A DNA stretch of 13,564 nt from Kiritimatiellales bacterium. Lineage in GTDB: Bacteria; Verrucomicrobiota; Kiritimatiellia; Kiritimatiellales; Pontiellaceae. Shown one piece after another: positions 6,322 through 13,203 of the stretch. Where the stretch lies: assembly GCA_030625905.1 (NCBI GenBank), contig DAOUQA010000039.1, positions 1 through 13,564 of the forward strand, read 5' to 3'. The notes beneath the pieces were generated by a model. It was not told where the DNA came from. It did not search any database and saw only the letters and a program-made list of their open reading frames with translations. How positions within the stretch are numbered: position 1 is the stretch's first letter; the number at the start of each line of letters is the position of its first letter. The translations under genes and the position numbers were made by a program.

Positions 6322-7203
6322 TCAGTCATTAAGCCTTGGATCGAGGGCATCGCGCAGGGCATCGCCCAAAAGGTTGAAGGCCAATACGAGAAGGAACAGC
6401 GCAATGGTCACAAAAGTCATTTCCCACCACATGCCCTGCCAGAGGCGCATGCGCGCGGAGTCGATCATCAGCCCCCACGAGGGTTCGCCCTGCACACCGA
6501 TACCAAGGAAGCTCATGATAACCTCCGTTCCGACCGCCGCCGGGAAGCGCAGCGAAAAGGTTACGATGATGACGTGCGAAATATTGGGCAGGATGTGCTT
6601 GAACATGATGCGCCCGGAGCCGAGTCCAAGTGCCTTGGCGGCCTGCACATAGGTCTGTTCCTTATGCTTCATCACCTCGCCGCGCACGAGACGGCATAGC
6701 CCGACCCAGGTGGTCAGGCCAATCCCGAGATAGACGCCCAGCAGTCCCTTGCCGGGCACCACCATGGCAATGGCGAGAATAAACAGCAGGCCGGGCATGG
6801 AGGCGAAGGTGGAATAGAGCCACACGATAAAGTCATCGACCTTCCCGCCGAAGAAGCCGGCCAGACAGCCCAGAATCACCCCGATCGGAATGGCGATGAG
6901 CGAGGTAATGATGCCAACCTTGTAGGCAATGCGTACGCCTTGCACCAGTCGCGCCATCACATCGCGTCCCAGCCCGTCGGTACCCATCCAATGGATGGAA
7001 CCGGGCGGTTGGTACATTTTATCGAGGTCGGTCATCTGATAGGCTGGCGTGATATCCTTGATCTCGTGGTAGCGATAGACCCCCTCGCCATAGATCGCCA
7101 GCAGCGTAAAGAAGATCACCAGCCCAAGACAGACCATGGCCATTCGGTTTTTTCTCAACCGTTGCCAGGCATCGCCCCAAAGGCTATGTGATTTGTTTTT
7201 CAT
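6322..7203 (-). CDS. peptide-type ABC transporter permease, DppC/OppC-like
   Basis: Inner-membrane permease of 293 residues, normal for the DppC/OppC family. The N-terminal cytoplasmic segment (WGDAWQRLRKNRMAM) precedes membrane helix 1 at about 22-40. The periplasmic HWMGTDGLGRDVMARLVQG block (71-89) is a hallmark of this family. Further helices lie at about 95-118, 125-150, 155-172, 210-235 and 262-280. The EAA loop that contacts the ATPases is QAAKALGLGSGRIMFKHILPN (188-207). It ends with DALRDALDPRLND, the usual DPR terminus. Start ATG 7203 lies 12 bases after the upstream permease stop, fitting one operon. The Shine-Dalgarno sequence is weak. Confidence 0.94.
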   Translation of the reverse strand: MKNKSHSLWGDAWQRLRKNRMAMVCLGLVIFFTLLAIYGEGVYRYHEIKDITPAYQMTDLDKMYQPPGSIHWMGTDGLGRDVMARLVQGVRIAYKVGIITSLIAIPIGVILGCLAGFFGGKVDDFIVWLYSTFASMPGLLFILAIAMVVPGKGLLGVYLGIGLTTWVGLCRLVRGEVMKHKEQTYVQAAKALGLGSGRIMFKHILPNISHVIIVTFSLRFPAAVGTEVIMSFLGIGVQGEPSWGLMIDSARMRLWQGMWWEMTFVTIALFLLVLAFNLLGDALRDALDPRLND

Positions 7204-7215
7204 CGTATTGCGAAA

Positions 7216-8490
7216 TTATTTTAACTTCACCCTTGGGTCGGCGGCGGCGTAGCAAATGTCCGTTAGCAGATTGGCAACCACAAACATGAGCGCTCCGATC
7301 AGAACCAATGCCCGCACTACATCGATATCGGACGAGAGCACGGCCGTTACGCCGAGATATCCAAGCCCCGGAATACCGAAGAATTTTTCGAGCAGCAACG
7401 AGCCGGTGTAGAGGAACGGGATGGCGATCACGACATTGGTGATGATCGGGATCATGGCGTTCTTGAGCACATGCACAAACAGGACACGAGGCTTGGAGAC
7501 GCCCTTGGCAAAGGCGGTGCGGACATAGTCCTTATACATTTCATCGAGCATGATCGTGCGATAGAAACGGATATTGGAACCGAGGCCGCTGACGATTCCA
7601 ATGATGGCCGGCAGAAGGAGGTAGCGTGCGGATTCGTAGCCCCACACGGGGAAGATCCCTTGCTTGTAGGCGAGGAAATACTGGCCGACGATGATGAAGA
7701 CGAGATAGTTGATGCTCATCAGCGCCACGGCCGTCACCACAAGGAAGCGGTCGAGGAACTGGTTGCGGAAAAAGGCGCAGATCAGAGAGAGGCTGATGGA
7801 AACAACCAGTCCAACAACAAAAATCGGGATCATCAGCGAAAGCGAAGGAGGAACGCCGTCGAGCAACAGCTTGGAAACCGGTTGTTTGAAATGCTCGGAA
7901 AAGCCCAACTCGCCACGGGCCAGCTGCCCGACATAGAAAAAGAGCTGCGAATCAAACGGGTTGCGAACCACCCGGTTCAGTTCAAGCCGCTGGATTTCCA
8001 ATGGCTGGAGGCCGGCCTTGAACCCCTCGTTTTCCAATCCATGAAAACGCACCTTGGCGGTTTTCCAATCCTTGGAAGAAAGCGACTGCCCGACCAACGT
8101 GCCTTCGCCCCGATATTTTATTTTCCATTCGTATTCGGTGCCGTCTTTCAATGCAAAAGCCAACGGATTGATTTCAGTGCCGGGCTGGATCGTGACGGTT
8201 GCGGCCTCGGCGGAATAGACGGCGTTCGACCAGTTTCGCCAGCGTCCCGCCCCTTCGGAAAAGTCCTGCTCTTCATAGGCCCTCATCTTTGCGCGGGCAC
8301 CGAAAAAAAGTGGCTTGTTCAACCCGCGTTGCTCATCGAAGTTTTCGAGCATTTCGAGGGTCACGTTCTTGCCGAGCGCAATCGCCGCCAGATCGTTGGG
8401 CACTATGTTGAACAGGGCAAACGTTACGAGCACAACCCCGATCACCGTCGGAATCATCTGCAGAATTCGCCTGAAAATATATTTCAGCAT
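7216..8490 (-). CDS. peptide-type ABC transporter permease, DppB/OppB-like, with large insertion
   Basis: Inner-membrane permease of 424 residues; DppB/OppB proteins are usually a little over 300. Helix 1 (about 10-30) and the family block LEMLENFDEQRGLNKPLFF (45-63) are normal. About 115 extra residues (roughly 62-178) follow before the family sequence resumes with LFFYVGQLARGELGFSEHF (183-201). The insert has no membrane helix and is rich in Trp, Tyr, Thr and charged residues (for example TEYEWKIKYRGEG), suggesting a beta-rich domain on the periplasmic side. The remaining helices lie at about 217-240, 247-275, 290-305, 345-375 and 395-415. The EAA loop is VRTAFAKGVSKPRVLFVHVL, and the protein ends DPRVKLK. 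The frame is intact throughout, so the insert is not a sequencing artefact of one base. It starts two bases after the binding-protein stop. Confidence 0.92.
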   Translation of the reverse strand: MLKYIFRRILQMIPTVIGVVLVTFALFNIVPNDLAAIALGKNVTLEMLENFDEQRGLNKPLFFGARAKMRAYEEQDFSEGAGRWRNWSNAVYSAEAATVTIQPGTEINPLAFALKDGTEYEWKIKYRGEGTLVGQSLSSKDWKTAKVRFHGLENEGFKAGLQPLEIQRLELNRVVRNPFDSQLFFYVGQLARGELGFSEHFKQPVSKLLLDGVPPSLSLMIPIFVVGLVVSISLSLICAFFRNQFLDRFLVVTAVALMSINYLVFIIVGQYFLAYKQGIFPVWGYESARYLLLPAIIGIVSGLGSNIRFYRTIMLDEMYKDYVRTAFAKGVSKPRVLFVHVLKNAMIPIITNVVIAIPFLYTGSLLLEKFFGIPGLGYLGVTAVLSSDIDVVRALVLIGALMFVVANLLTDICYAAADPRVKLK

Positions 8491-8492
8491 GC

Positions 8493-10370
8493 CTATTTCC
8501 GCCCCGTCATATCGAGCTTGGTTTCGCCATAGGATTCAAACCATGCTTTGCGCGCATTGTTGTTCACCCGGCGGTACTTTCCCATGCCGTAGGGAAAATC
8601 GTGAGAGACATAGTTTTCGAGCCAGCTGTGCTTGAGAGCATAGCCCATTGGCTGGTACATAAAAATCCACGGGCAGTCTTCGACAATGACGCCGGCCATT
8701 TTTTCATAGATCGCGGTGCGTTCCGGCGTGTCCTGCAGGGTGCGGATCTCTTCGTACATCCGGTTGATTTCCGCATTGCGGTAGTTGGCGTGGTTCGGTC
8801 CGGGTGACTCGTTCTTGCTGTAGAAGAGTTGAAAGAAGTTTTCGGCATCGGGATAGTCGGCCACCCAGCCCAGGCGGAACATCTGCGACTGGCGGCGGTT
8901 CATTTTTTCGATAAAGGCCGGCCAGGTATTGTACGAGGCTTTCAGCACAATACCGATTTTTTGATACATGTCGGCCATCAGTTCCATCGACTGCCGCGTG
9001 TTGGAGTCGGCGCTGCCCAGCTCCATGGTCAGCACCAGGCGCTTTCCGGTCTTTGGATCCTTTCCCTCCGGATAGCCCGCCTCGATGAGCAGTTGCCTGG
9101 CCTTGTCCAGATTGAAGGCATAGGGCGACGGTTCCTTGAGACTGCCAGCCAGCGGCTGCGGTACCGGCCCGCCGATGGGATACAGGCGATAGTTCATGAA
9201 CTGGTTCACCTGGTCGAAATCGTAGGCGCAGCTCAGCGCCTGCCGCAGCTTGCGGTTGCGCAGGTTTTGCGCCGGATCGCCGCTTTCGCCGACCACCGGG
9301 TCATCCCAGTTGAAGCCTAGATAATAGACGTCAAGCGTCGGCGAAGAAATCAGATCGATGTCGCGCTCGCCGAGTGAATCATTCAGTTTTTTATCACCGG
9401 TGATGACCGCATCCCAATTATCGCGCGTAATGGCGGATACCCCCAGTTGGCCGGAGAGGAACATCATCCAGGCCGTGGTGCTGTCCTCGATCACATATTG
9501 CACCACGCGATCGATAAAGGGCATCTGCTCTCCGGCATCCTTCAGCAGTCCGACGGCTTCCTGTTCCGGGGTTCCAGTGGTCGGATAGGTTTCGATGCGC
9601 CCGGTTTCCACCCATTTCGGGCTACGTACAAATTCAATGCGGGAATTGCGGCGCCATTCCACCAGCTCATAGGGACCGGTGCCGACCGGATTGTTCACAA
9701 AATCCTTGCCGTAGAATTCCACGGCCTCGCGCGGCACGGCAAAGCTATAGTGCATGGCCAGAATGTAGAGCAGCTGCGGATAAGGCTCGGTCAGCGTGAT
9801 CTGTAGCGTGTGCGAATCGGGCACCTTGAGCCCTTCCACCACCATGCCGTAGTCGGTCGACTCCTTGCTCTTCGAGGCGTCATGAAATGCATTGATGCCT
9901 TTGATCCGCTTGTTGTATGCCCAGAAGCCGGAGGAAACATTCTTCACATCGGCGACGCGCTTGATGGAATAGGCAATGTCACCGGCAACCAGTTCGCGCC
10001 CCTTTCCATCGGGAAAACACGGATTGTCGTGGAAATAGATGCCCTTGCGGATCTTGAAGGTGTAGACGAGGCCATCGTCGGAAATATCGGGCATGGCTTC
10101 CGCCAGCAACGGAATCACCTTGTAGGGGCGGGCAAGATAGTCGTATTCAAGCAGCCCTTCGTAAATGCGCGCAATGGCCATCGACGAGGAAACCTCTCCG
10201 GCAGATGCCGGATCCAGACCCCGGATAGGACTGGTCCGGGAATAGGCAACCGTTTCGTTCCCAGACAATGGAACCGGATCCTTTCCCCTGCACCCCGAAA
10301 AAAGAAAACTCCCCAACACAGCCAAAAGGAAGGCCTTGGGGAGTCGTCGTGATGGAAGCCGGAACCTCAT
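8493..10370 (-). CDS. ABC transporter substrate-binding lipoprotein, SBP_bac_5 (peptide/nickel type)
   Basis: Extracytoplasmic binding protein of 625 residues that delivers ligand to the permeases. Residues 1-27 are a lipoprotein signal with basic start (RFRLPSRRLPK), hydrophobic core and lipobox LFSGC with the lipid-bearing Cys27. The family-5 pattern follows: SPIRGLDPASAGEVSSSMAI, then YEGLLEYD, LAEAMPDISDDGLVYTFKIR (lobe I), FHDNPC..LVAGDIAYSIKRV, VVEGLKVPDSHTLQITL, NPVGTGPYELVEW, LRQALSCAYD, and AGYPEGKDPKTG followed by MELMADMYQKIGI. The length is on the large side but not abnormal. Start ATG 10370 lies 20 bases after the secG stop; no strong Shine-Dalgarno sequence is visible. The ligand may be a peptide, but family 5 also binds other molecules, so it is open. 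Confidence 0.93.
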   Translation of the reverse strand: MRFRLPSRRLPKAFLLAVLGSFLFSGCRGKDPVPLSGNETVAYSRTSPIRGLDPASAGEVSSSMAIARIYEGLLEYDYLARPYKVIPLLAEAMPDISDDGLVYTFKIRKGIYFHDNPCFPDGKGRELVAGDIAYSIKRVADVKNVSSGFWAYNKRIKGINAFHDASKSKESTDYGMVVEGLKVPDSHTLQITLTEPYPQLLYILAMHYSFAVPREAVEFYGKDFVNNPVGTGPYELVEWRRNSRIEFVRSPKWVETGRIETYPTTGTPEQEAVGLLKDAGEQMPFIDRVVQYVIEDSTTAWMMFLSGQLGVSAITRDNWDAVITGDKKLNDSLGERDIDLISSPTLDVYYLGFNWDDPVVGESGDPAQNLRNRKLRQALSCAYDFDQVNQFMNYRLYPIGGPVPQPLAGSLKEPSPYAFNLDKARQLLIEAGYPEGKDPKTGKRLVLTMELGSADSNTRQSMELMADMYQKIGIVLKASYNTWPAFIEKMNRRQSQMFRLGWVADYPDAENFFQLFYSKNESPGPNHANYRNAEINRMYEEIRTLQDTPERTAIYEKMAGVIVEDCPWIFMYQPMGYALKHSWLENYVSHDFPYGMGKYRRVNNNARKAWFESYGETKLDMTGRK

Positions 10371-10390
10371 TCAGGGAACTCGGCTTTGGG

Positions 10391-10762
10391 CTACATTTCC
10401 TCTTGCGGTTCCGCGGCGACCGGTTCCTCCGCTGGAACAACCAGATCAACGGCATCGACCGGCTGGGTCTGCATAGCGGCGGGCTGTGCAACCGGAGCAG
10501 GAACCTGCTCCATCAAGGTCTTGTCCTTCTGCGCGAAAAGCACGCCCAGCAACAACGTGTTGGCCATAAAGACGATTCCAAGAACCACCGTCGCCTTGCT
10601 CAAAACGTTTCCAGCGCGCGCACCAAAGAGCGACTCCCCTGCCCCGGCGCCGAACGCCAGGCCAAGACCTTCGTTTTTTGATTTCTGCAACAGAATCAGA
10701 CCCATGAGCAACAGGCAACAGAGCACCTCTACCACTATAAACAATGCTTTAAGAAAAATCAT
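10391..10762 (-). CDS. secG: preprotein translocase subunit SecG
   Basis: Small inner-membrane subunit of the SecYEG translocon, 123 residues. Two membrane helices are visible, about 5-25 and 57-77, separated by the diagnostic loop LLQKSKNEGLGLAFGAGAGE and ESLFGARAGNVLSKAT. The C-terminal tail after residue 80 is rich in Ala, Pro, Val and Glu and ends PQEEM; such low-complexity tails vary among SecG proteins. AAGGA (10770-10774) lies seven bases before ATG 10762, a good site. The gene sits between tpiA and the transporter genes on one strand. A tpiA-secG pair is common in bacteria. A 9-bp hairpin lies just upstream of the ribosome binding site. Confidence 0.92.
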   Translation of the reverse strand: MIFLKALFIVVEVLCCLLLMGLILLQKSKNEGLGLAFGAGAGESLFGARAGNVLSKATVVLGIVFMANTLLLGVLFAQKDKTLMEQVPAPVAQPAAMQTQPVDAVDLVVPAEEPVAAEPQEEM

Positions 10763-10779
10763 AATTCGTTCCTTTTTGA

Positions 10780-10798
10780 GGAACTGCCAGGCAGTTCC
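10780..10798. repeat. perfect hairpin in the secG leader
   Basis: GGAACTGCC (10780-10788) and GGCAGTTCC (10790-10798) form a perfect inverted repeat around one central base. Read on the minus strand it ends five bases before the secG Shine-Dalgarno sequence. It is followed there by TCAAAAAGG, so it is not an intrinsic terminator. It could be an mRNA processing or stability site between tpiA and secG. Confidence 0.7.
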
Positions 10799-10799
10799 G

Positions 10800-10890
10800 G
10801 TTAATAGTTATTCGTTATTGGTTATTAGGTGGTTCAAAGCCAAGCGCGGTGACTATATTCCCGAATAACTAATAACAATTAACTGATAAC
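10800..10890. repeat. inverted array of GTTATTN-type heptamers between tpiA and secG
   Basis: The left block 10800-10827 consists of four heptamers (GTTAATA, GTTATTC, GTTATTG, GTTATTA). The right block 10863-10890 consists of four complementary heptamers (GAATAAC, TAATAAC, AATTAAC, TGATAAC). The blocks face each other across a 35-base spacer, so the whole can fold as a 28-bp imperfect stem. It is strikingly AT-rich against its GC-rich surroundings and begins nine bases after the tpiA stop in the direction of transcription. It is likely a dispersed short-tandem palindromic repeat. Confidence 0.75.
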
Positions 10891-10899
10891 TCTCCCTAA

Positions 10900-11655
10900 C
10901 TACATCCCCGCTTTGACAATGCCGGCAAACGAAACTGCGTCGAGTGCCGCGCCGCCGATCAGTCCGCCATCGATGTCGGGCTGCGCCAGTAGCTCCGGCG
11001 CATTGCCCGGCTTCATGCTACCGCCATACTGGATGCGCACGGCATCGGCGGCTTCCGCGCCAACCATGTCCTTGACGATGCCACGGATAAACGCGTGGAC
11101 TTCCTGCGCCTGCTCGGAGGTTGCGGTTTTGCCGGTTCCGATCGCCCAGACCGGTTCATAGGCAATGACCAGTTCGGTGTAGGCCACGGCCGGAATATCC
11201 GCCAAACTGCCGCGCACCTGCTCTTCAACCACCGCTTCGGTGTTGCCCGCCTCGCGGTCTTCAAGTTTTTCACCAACGCACACAATCGGGCGAAGGTTCT
11301 TTTCGAGAGCCTTCTTGACCTTCTTGTTAATCCAGAAATCGTTTTCCTTGTAGTATTCGCGGCGCTCACTGTGACCTAGGATGACGTAGCGAACGAATAG
11401 CTCCTTAAGCATGGTGTGGGAGATTTCGCCGGTATAGGCCCCTTCATCCTCGGAACTCATGTTTTGCGAACCCACATTGATAAGGGTTTCGGAGACCACA
11501 TCGCTCACCGCCTTAATGGCTGTGAACGGAGGGCAGAGCACCACGTCGACCTCCTTGCAATCCGCCAATTCAAGCTTGATTGCATTGGCCAGCTCGACGG
11601 CCTCCCCGACGGTTTTGTTCATCTTCCAGTTTCCGGCAATAATCTTCTTTCGCAT
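10900..11655 (-). CDS. tpiA: triose-phosphate isomerase
   Basis: Glycolytic and gluconeogenic enzyme interconverting dihydroxyacetone phosphate and glyceraldehyde 3-phosphate in the cytoplasm. The 251-residue TIM barrel is normal length. Substrate-binding Asn9 and Lys11 (AGNWKMN), catalytic His95 (VILGHSERRE), catalytic Glu167 (AYEPVWAIGTGKTA, including the flexible lid loop) and the phosphate-binding QYGGSMKPGNA and GLIGGAAL segments are all present. ATG 11655 is chosen over TTG 11658 because GGAG lies seven bases before it and MRKKIIAGNWKMN is the normal start. It heads the minus-strand run tpiA-secG-transporter and is divergent from pgl across a long repeat-rich region. No convincing sigma-70 promoter was found directly upstream. 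Confidence 0.97.
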   Translation of the reverse strand: MRKKIIAGNWKMNKTVGEAVELANAIKLELADCKEVDVVLCPPFTAIKAVSDVVSETLINVGSQNMSSEDEGAYTGEISHTMLKELFVRYVILGHSERREYYKENDFWINKKVKKALEKNLRPIVCVGEKLEDREAGNTEAVVEEQVRGSLADIPAVAYTELVIAYEPVWAIGTGKTATSEQAQEVHAFIRGIVKDMVGAEAADAVRIQYGGSMKPGNAPELLAQPDIDGGLIGGAALDAVSFAGIVKAGM

Positions 11656-11870
11656 CAACTCTCTCCAATAAAATGGTTATCGTGGGTTTTAATCCAAATT
11701 TCCCAATAAAAACAAGCAGGGAACTTAGCGGAACCCCTCCGGCGAAGCAAAGTCCAAAAGCGGAAAAAGGCGCTTAGGTTTATCGTCCTGCCTTTAGGCC
11801 GCCCGTCGTGTAGCGCGGGGCGTATAAACCGACGAAGGGCGGGACGACATACTTTTGGCAACTTTCCCCG
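11656..11870. repeat. gene-free tpiA-proximal half of the divergent region, with competing inverted repeats
   Basis: No credible gene. Three inverted pairs are visible: GGTTTAT/ATAAACC (11777-11783/11824-11830); CGTCCTGCC/GGCGGGACG (11784-11792/11838-11846, one mismatch, G-T tolerant); and CCGCCC with CGTCG against CGACG and GGGCGG (11799-11808/11830-11842). They overlap and cannot all form together. AAGCG/CGCTT (11758-11762/11771-11775) adds a small hairpin followed by TTTT on the minus strand. In the tpiA transcript this would be a structured leader if the promoter lies far upstream. Otherwise it may be a dispersed repeat element. Confidence 0.5.
11663..11666 (-). promoter_or_regulatory. 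ribosome binding site deciding the tpiA start
   Basis: GGAG on the minus strand, seven bases before ATG 11655. It favours the ATG over the TTG codon directly before it. Confidence 0.75.
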
Positions 11871-11873
11871 CCC

Positions 11874-11902
11874 TTGACTTCACAACCATTTTTCCCTACA
11901 TC
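11874..11902 (+). promoter_or_regulatory. candidate sigma-70 promoter reading toward pgl
   Basis: TTGACT (11874-11879) and TACATC (11897-11902) are separated by 17 bases. The -35 matches consensus at five of six positions; the -10 matches at three of six. Transcription would start near 11909, giving a leader of about 300 bases before pgl or a separate RNA covering the folded region 11964-12172. Confidence 0.45.
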
Positions 11903-11963
11903 TAAGTACTATAGATTCGGCATTGAAATATTGTGATTCTGATGATCACAAGGGAAGCAGCAA

Positions 11964-12172
11964 GGCGAGTGGTGTAGAGAACGCTTCGCCCCGGAGGGGT
12001 CATGGGCCAACGCAATTGATAATTGGTGAAGCCAATAACGAGCAAACGAGCGGTTCAAGCGTTGCCCTGCCGCCGAAGAACCGCCTCCCTTCCACCTCCG
12101 CCAACCCGCTTCGCCGAGGCTTCGCAGGTCAAGAGGCTACGGCGGACAAGCTGGGTAGGCGGTCTCTACACC
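11964..12172 (+). ncRNA. candidate structured RNA or nested inverted-repeat cluster upstream of pgl
   Basis: A closing stem pairs GGTGTAGAGA (11971-11980) with TCTCTACACC (12163-12172), perfect over 10 bp. Past one A-G mismatch it continues as CGCTT/AGGCG (11982-11986/12157-12161). Inside are GGTGAAGC/GCTTCGCC (12024-12031/12109-12116, one G-U pair) and an apical hairpin GCGGTTC/GAACCGC (12050-12056/12078-12084). CCCC-GGA-GGGG (11989-11999) and an alternative ACCGCCT/AGGCGGT pairing also occur. The three main stems nest into a rod of about 200 bases with large internal loops downstream of a promoter-like sequence. No match to tmRNA, RNase P RNA or SRP RNA hallmarks was found. It could be a 6S-like RNA, a pgl leader element or a composite of dispersed repeats. 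Confidence 0.35.
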
Positions 12173-12213
12173 TTTGCGGTTAATTCTCAATTTTATCCGG
12201 CGGATCAATCCCC

Positions 12214-12861
12214 ATGATTAAGACACGCACATTCGAAACGACAGCCCGACTGGTTTCCCAAACCTTGGAACTCCTGCGAAAAAACCTGGCAACCCCGGGG
12301 AATCTAATGCTTAGCGGAGGAGCAACACCCTATGCCATTTACAACCAGCTCGCGGCCGCCCCCCGCCCCGTGCATCCCGACCGCACGCTCTTCCTCAGCG
12401 ACGAACGCATGGTTCCCGCCGATTCGCCCCGCAACAATGCCGCAAACCTGATGCCCATGCTCCGCGCGTTGGAGTGCGAAGACCGCTTTATCCGTGTGGA
12501 TACCACCCTGCCTATCGAGGAAGCCACCGCCCGCTTTTCCAGCAAGCTTGAACCGCTCGACCGTATCGACCTCGGACTCCTCGGCATGGGTACCGACGGC
12601 CATACCGCTGGATTCTTCACATCGGAACAGGCCCACCTGAGAACCGGCGCACTCGCGCTCCACACCGATCGCCCCGACGGCCTGCAGGGTGTCAGCGTCA
12701 CCCCCGCCCTTTTCCAGCGGGTGGAACGGATCATCCTGCTCGTCACCGGCGAATCCAAGCGGGGGATAATCAGCACCCTGTTAAACAGACCGGGAACCAT
12801 CCCCGCCGGCATGGCTCTCTCCGACCACCCCCATGCCGAACTGTGGACGGATATCGTTTAA
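12214..12861 (+). CDS. pgl: 6-phosphogluconolactonase
   Basis: Hydrolyses 6-phosphoglucono-1,5-lactone to 6-phosphogluconate, second step of the oxidative pentose phosphate pathway, in the cytoplasm. The 215-residue length fits the DevB/SOL family, a relative of glucosamine-6-phosphate isomerases. Motifs: LMLSGGATP (31-39, phosphate-binding loop), FLSDERMVP (60-68), NNAANLMPML, LGLLGMGTDGHTAGFF (120-135, with the active-site Asp-Gly-His), GVSVTPALF (159-167), and SKRGII near 181. Deaminases of the same fold are longer. ATG 12214 is chosen because the family core begins shortly after it; there is no clear Shine-Dalgarno sequence. It is the only plus-strand gene in this part and has no operon partner before the pilin. 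Its upstream region is unusually long and structured. Confidence 0.93.
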   Translation: MIKTRTFETTARLVSQTLELLRKNLATPGNLMLSGGATPYAIYNQLAAAPRPVHPDRTLFLSDERMVPADSPRNNAANLMPMLRALECEDRFIRVDTTLPIEEATARFSSKLEPLDRIDLGLLGMGTDGHTAGFFTSEQAHLRTGALALHTDRPDGLQGVSVTPALFQRVERIILLVTGESKRGIISTLLNRPGTIPAGMALSDHPHAELWTDIV

Positions 12862-13200
12862 CCACGAAATACCTAGCGCGGCCGCGAAGCATAATTTCTC
12901 GCAGAGAACGGGTAGCAGTACGAATCGGCACGAATCTTACTAGATACGGCAACTAAATATTGAGATTTTATTTATTCGCCGCAGCAATATCAGCATAAAG
13001 CATTTGAAAGATTCGTGGCTCAAAACCCGCCTGAGCCCATTTCATCGCTGAAAAAATTCGCAGAAGTGGGGGGAAATCCATTTCGAGATTACTCTCCGAA
13101 ATTCAAGAAAAACTTTTTACCACACCCAGAACACCATAATAAACCCTGTTTTTATTCGTCTTACTTACCAGAAACACCCCTACGCCCCACACTTCCATCC
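12862..13200. other. gene-free stretch between pgl and the pilin promoter
   Basis: No credible gene on either strand. CCACGAA (12862-12868, directly after the pgl stop) and TTCGTGG (13012-13018) are inverted copies about 150 bases apart. ACGAATC occurs twice between them (12922-12936), and CACGAATC (12929-12936) faces GATTCGTG (13010-13017). This looks like a worn copy of a CACGAAT-type palindromic repeat. The palindrome CGCGGCCGCG (12877-12886) and hairpin TTCTC-GCA-GAGAA (12896-12908) are nearby without T runs, so no terminator for pgl is called. The part from 12950 is AT-rich, as is common upstream of enhancer-dependent promoters. Confidence 0.4.
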
Positions 13201-13203
13201 CAC

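Noticed and set aside
7471..8532. 353-codon plus-strand reading frame opposite the DppB-like permease
   Set aside because: It is a long antisense frame caused by the GC-rich third positions of the permease gene; its translation is His/Asp/Gln-rich with no family pattern.
10780..10798. GGAACTGCC/GGCAGTTCC as an intrinsic terminator
   Set aside because: On the transcribed strand it is followed by A-rich sequence, and on the plus strand the T run lies before the hairpin.
10800..10890. Heptamer array as a CRISPR array
   Set aside because: The units are 7 bases, directly adjacent, without spacers, and occur in opposite orientations.
11655..11861. 68-codon minus-strand reading frame upstream of tpiA
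   Set aside because: It is arginine-rich translation of the repeat region and overlaps the tpiA leader; no domain or start signal.
11945..11966. GGGAAGCAGCAAGG resembling the core of bacterial SRP RNA
   Set aside because: The GGAA-type tetraloop with its flanking pairs and the matching 5' strand of helix 8 are missing, so the likeness is limited to one short string.
11923..12183. 86-codon plus-strand reading frame upstream of pgl
   Set aside because: It starts at TTG, has no ribosome binding site, no recognisable domain, and its sequence is explained by the inverted repeats it crosses.
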